A DNA stretch of 64,000 nt. It comes from Hemibagrus wyckioides (lineage: Eukaryota; Chordata; Actinopteri; Siluriformes; Bagridae). The translations under genes and the position numbers were made by a program. Shown piece by piece: positions 61,545 through 64,000 of this stretch; positions within the stretch are counted from its first letter, which is position 1; each line of letters starts with the position of its first letter. Below the pieces are notes generated by a model. The model had not been told where the DNA came from. It saw only the letters and a list, made by a program, of their open reading frames with translations, and ran no database searches. The DNA lies in NCBI RefSeq assembly GCF_019097595.1, contig NC_080718.1, forward strand, positions 13,806,157 to 13,870,156. The letters are read 5' to 3'.

Positions 61545-63388
61545 TTACTCACACATGTATTCATTAAACCATTGTTCAGATAGGTCCACCAAACAGGAAG
61601 TCCACTCGCTCACAGTCACTTTATTATTCCTGTTCCTGTCACATGACCTGTGCACGCACACACACACACACACACACATACAGCCTTAAACCCTTTATAC
61701 ATCAAGTTAAATACAGTAAACACATTACTATAATGACAAACATTAGTAGTCTTTAGTACTTTAAAAGTACTTCTTCTACTCCTTCTTAGCCCAGCATCAC
61801 CAGCTCCCCCATTTTTCCTTTATCCACTAATTGCCAACCTTTAACATTGCACACATTTTCCATTCAAGTGCTATATAAATAAATTGGAATTAAATAAGCA
61901 AGAATCAACCAAATAAATAATATAATAAATATTATTTAAATCATAATTGTACATTCAAAAAACAATAATGAATAAAACAACAGTGCTGATGAAGCCAATA
62001 GATCAGAGGACACTGCACTGATCTAGTTTAACCACAGCATACAGAGGAGGAAATAGAGTGAGTTACAGAGAGCTAAAATGACTTGAAAGTTAAATAAAGC
62101 ACACACAATTATATCACACAGGAGATATAAGAAGTCAGCTGGTGAAACTGTGTGTGTGTGTGTGTGTCCCACCTGAAGAATGCTTTAGCACAATGTTCTA
62201 GGGGCATCTTCTTATAGTGAAGCTTCTTTAGGTCCTTCATACTCAACTTCCCATCTTGATTGCGATCCAACATAGAAAACCAGCTCTGACAGAGAGACAG
62301 ACAGACAGTGAGACAAACAAGACAGACAGTCTGCTACTTTACTCTTGCTGCAACATGATTGCAACTCTTATTCCATTCTGTTAAATGCAAGAAATCTATC
62401 TACATTGGTATGGCCTGAAATGAGAAATGTAGTCAAATAGTCAAATTCTTGATCCCATTGTCTTTCCTTTTTATGAGCAGCCCATAATTCTCCATACTTT
62501 TGATAGATTCTTTCCCATATATCATATATATTTCCTTACATCACCAAAGTCTCAGAGGGTATAACTGCGCTGTGAGTTGCAGGAATATGCAGTCTATCAT
62601 AAAAAGTGTTATAATTTTAGTGACTGAATTCCATTCTATGTTTCTTGAAGATTATAATTATTTTTATGTTCTGTGTTCTTGGTTTTTCATGTTGGTTGGT
62701 TAGTTTTCTTTCTTGTAGGTACTGCATTTTCATCATTTTTAGCAGTATTTCTTGCGTGTTTGGGACATGAATTTTGCATTTTTACAGCAATGATGTAGTC
62801 CAAATAGTACTTCAAATAGGTCTCTTTTGAAAGCTTTTAAAGCTAAAGTATTTCCTCCAGAATAGTTTTCATTTACAAAATCATTCATTATTTTGTGAAG
62901 GTTTAGCTGGTTGTTGTCATCTTGTTTGTGGGTTAGCGTGCTCTCTCCTCCTTCTCTGATTCATGGTCATGCTCTTTTTTTTTTTTTTACTTTTTGTTAT
63001 TTTATTTTATGTTTAGTCAATGTCAAGTATTAAAATAGTGAACTGTATATGTTACCTGTGCAAGCTGTACTCTCTCTCTGTGTGTGATGCAGTTTGGTGT
63101 GTGTGCAGCAGTGTATTGTTTTCCCATTCTGCTGATTAACAAAAACCAGTCAAGCAGCCTGTAAGGGAACTGACGGAGCTCCTTCTCTGAACACACTCCA
63201 ACCTCTACACACACACACACACACACACACACTTATTCATCCTGGATGAAGCGATCAACAGACAAAATTTCAACACTCCCCTCCCCCTTCAAAAAAACAA
63301 AACAAAAACAAAGTGCAGTAAATTAACTAATACACTAAATATGGGTGTTTTTGACAGTTTTAATTTACTGTCATTGTACTATTGAGAT

Positions 63389-63424
<36 letters not shown>

Positions 63425-63828
63425 TACCCAAACATGGTCCATTGTGTGCCTTTCCAATGCGACGTTTTTTCCGACACGACTCTTTGTGCAGGAGACACTC
63501 ACTGATGTAGGTTTTACCTACAACACTGCACACTGGTGCCACCTGCCTGTACACACACACACACACACACACCACAAAATTAGTTAATTGCTATTATGCA
63601 TAAATATTTTGCATTTTTCATTTAACAATATCCTGACTATTTGAAGTATTTGGAATGGGTGTCGGTGGGTTTTTATGTGTGTGTGTGTGTGTGTGTCTGT
63701 ATGTGTGTATACTAACGAAGGGCAGGTAGTTGGACAAACACACTTGGGGATGGGAATGTGTCCATTCTTCACCACCTGACACTGTGATCCAGCGGGACTG
63801 TAACACTTCATTAACTTACACAGGGATG
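61545..63828 (-). CDS. SPARC-family protein (follistatin + EC domain), 3' five exons
   Basis: Minus-strand exons are 63717-63828, 63428-63546, 63056-63204, 62173-62285 and 61545-61647. All have GT and AG ends and matching phases (2, 1, 0, 2), ending in a TAA at 61545. The first two exons give a 10-cysteine follistatin module: six in the EGF-like part (MKCYSPAGSQC, PKCVCPTTC) and four in the Kazal part (VCSVVGKTYISECLLH, SCRKK, GPC). The third starts the EC domain (CSEKELRQFPYRLLDWF). The fourth and fifth hold two EF hands, DRNQDGKLSMKDL and DRNRNNKVTVSEW, joined by EHCAKAFFRSCD. SPARC/testican-type proteins are secreted, calcium-binding matricellular regulators. The EC domain is shorter between its first helix and EF hand 1 than in SPARC. 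The signal peptide and 5' exons lie beyond the window, and the exact paralogue is not resolved. Confidence 0.8.
61653..61680. repeat. CA/TG tract at the 3' splice site of the last SPARC-family exon
   Basis: On the minus strand a TG tract ends in TGCGTGCACAG| at exon 61545-61647, standing in for a pyrimidine tract. The same intron starts GTGGGAC(AC)n at 62172. Confidence 0.8.
63205..63427 (-). other. Short SPARC-family intron with CA start and TG end
   Basis: A 223-nt intron starting GTACCACACACAC and ending in a TG tract plus TAG. The ends are complementary, as in the neighbouring intron. Confidence 0.75.
63547..63716 (-). other. Short SPARC-family intron with CA start and TG end
   Basis: A 170-nt intron. 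Read 5'->3' on the minus strand it starts GTTAGTATACACACATACAGAC followed by a CA tract and ends in a TG tract plus TACAG. The two ends are complementary. Confidence 0.75.
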
Positions 63829-64000
63829 CTGCAGAAACAAAATTGTTTAATTCATAGATTTATTCAATTCTCTTTGGTAAGTGTGTAATCCTGCTGCAGG
63901 TGGTGATGGATGAGGAAGGCTCAGGGTGGGAACATGCTGTAAGAGATGCTGGTCAGTGATGTGTGTAGAGATAGTTCGTCAACATAGTGTACTAATGATA

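Overview
The window is vertebrate nuclear DNA, most probably from a teleost fish. It is AT-rich, full of (CA/GT)n and (TA)n tracts, and carries Tc1-like, hAT, L1, L2-like, Ty3/gypsy and tRNA-SINE remnants typical of fish genomes. It also has intron-containing genes with GT...AG splice sites. The species cannot be fixed from the sequence alone.

About 87% of the window (1-55955) is a tandem array of a 16.8-19.8 kb unit. There are three full-length copies (1-17072, 17073-36893, 36894-53646; the first is already under way at base 1) and a fourth that stops at 55955. Each full copy ends in the same two-exon gene: a CRE/NRF-1-type promoter, a 30-residue first exon, a 1.07 kb intron and a large exon. 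The large exon encodes an acidic segment, a proline-rich 19-residue tandem repeat and a basic tail. All three copies are open and differ by whole repeat units (424, 462 and 405 residues). I do not recognise the protein. It is the best candidate for an undescribed, recently amplified gene.

The rest of each unit is fossil material in a fixed order: foldback element, GA/GT microsatellite, LINE tail, Tc1 scrap, inverted-repeat arm, gypsy pol fragment (-), ankef1-like pseudogene (-), L1 ORF1 (+), hAT/ZBED transposase (-; copies 1 and 2 only), half of a Tc1 element (-), the left end of a second hAT element, L2-like LINE end (+), possible piggyBac scraps, Tc1 scraps, then the gene. Copy 3 differs: in place of the hAT transposase it has L1 ORF2 endonuclease sequence and a piece of another gene. 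Copies 1 and 3 lost about 2.5 kb between GT tracts.

The missing half of the Tc1 element and the matching right end of the second hAT element lie beyond the array at 56641-57181. The hAT ends carry the same 8-bp target duplication, TCTGCCAC. The right edge of the array therefore lies inside a hAT element that had inserted into a Tc1 element. From 57182 the sequence is single-copy and gene-poor until the five 3'-most exons of a SPARC-family (follistatin plus EC domain) gene on the minus strand at 61545-63828. Several of its introns begin with CA repeats and end with TG repeats.
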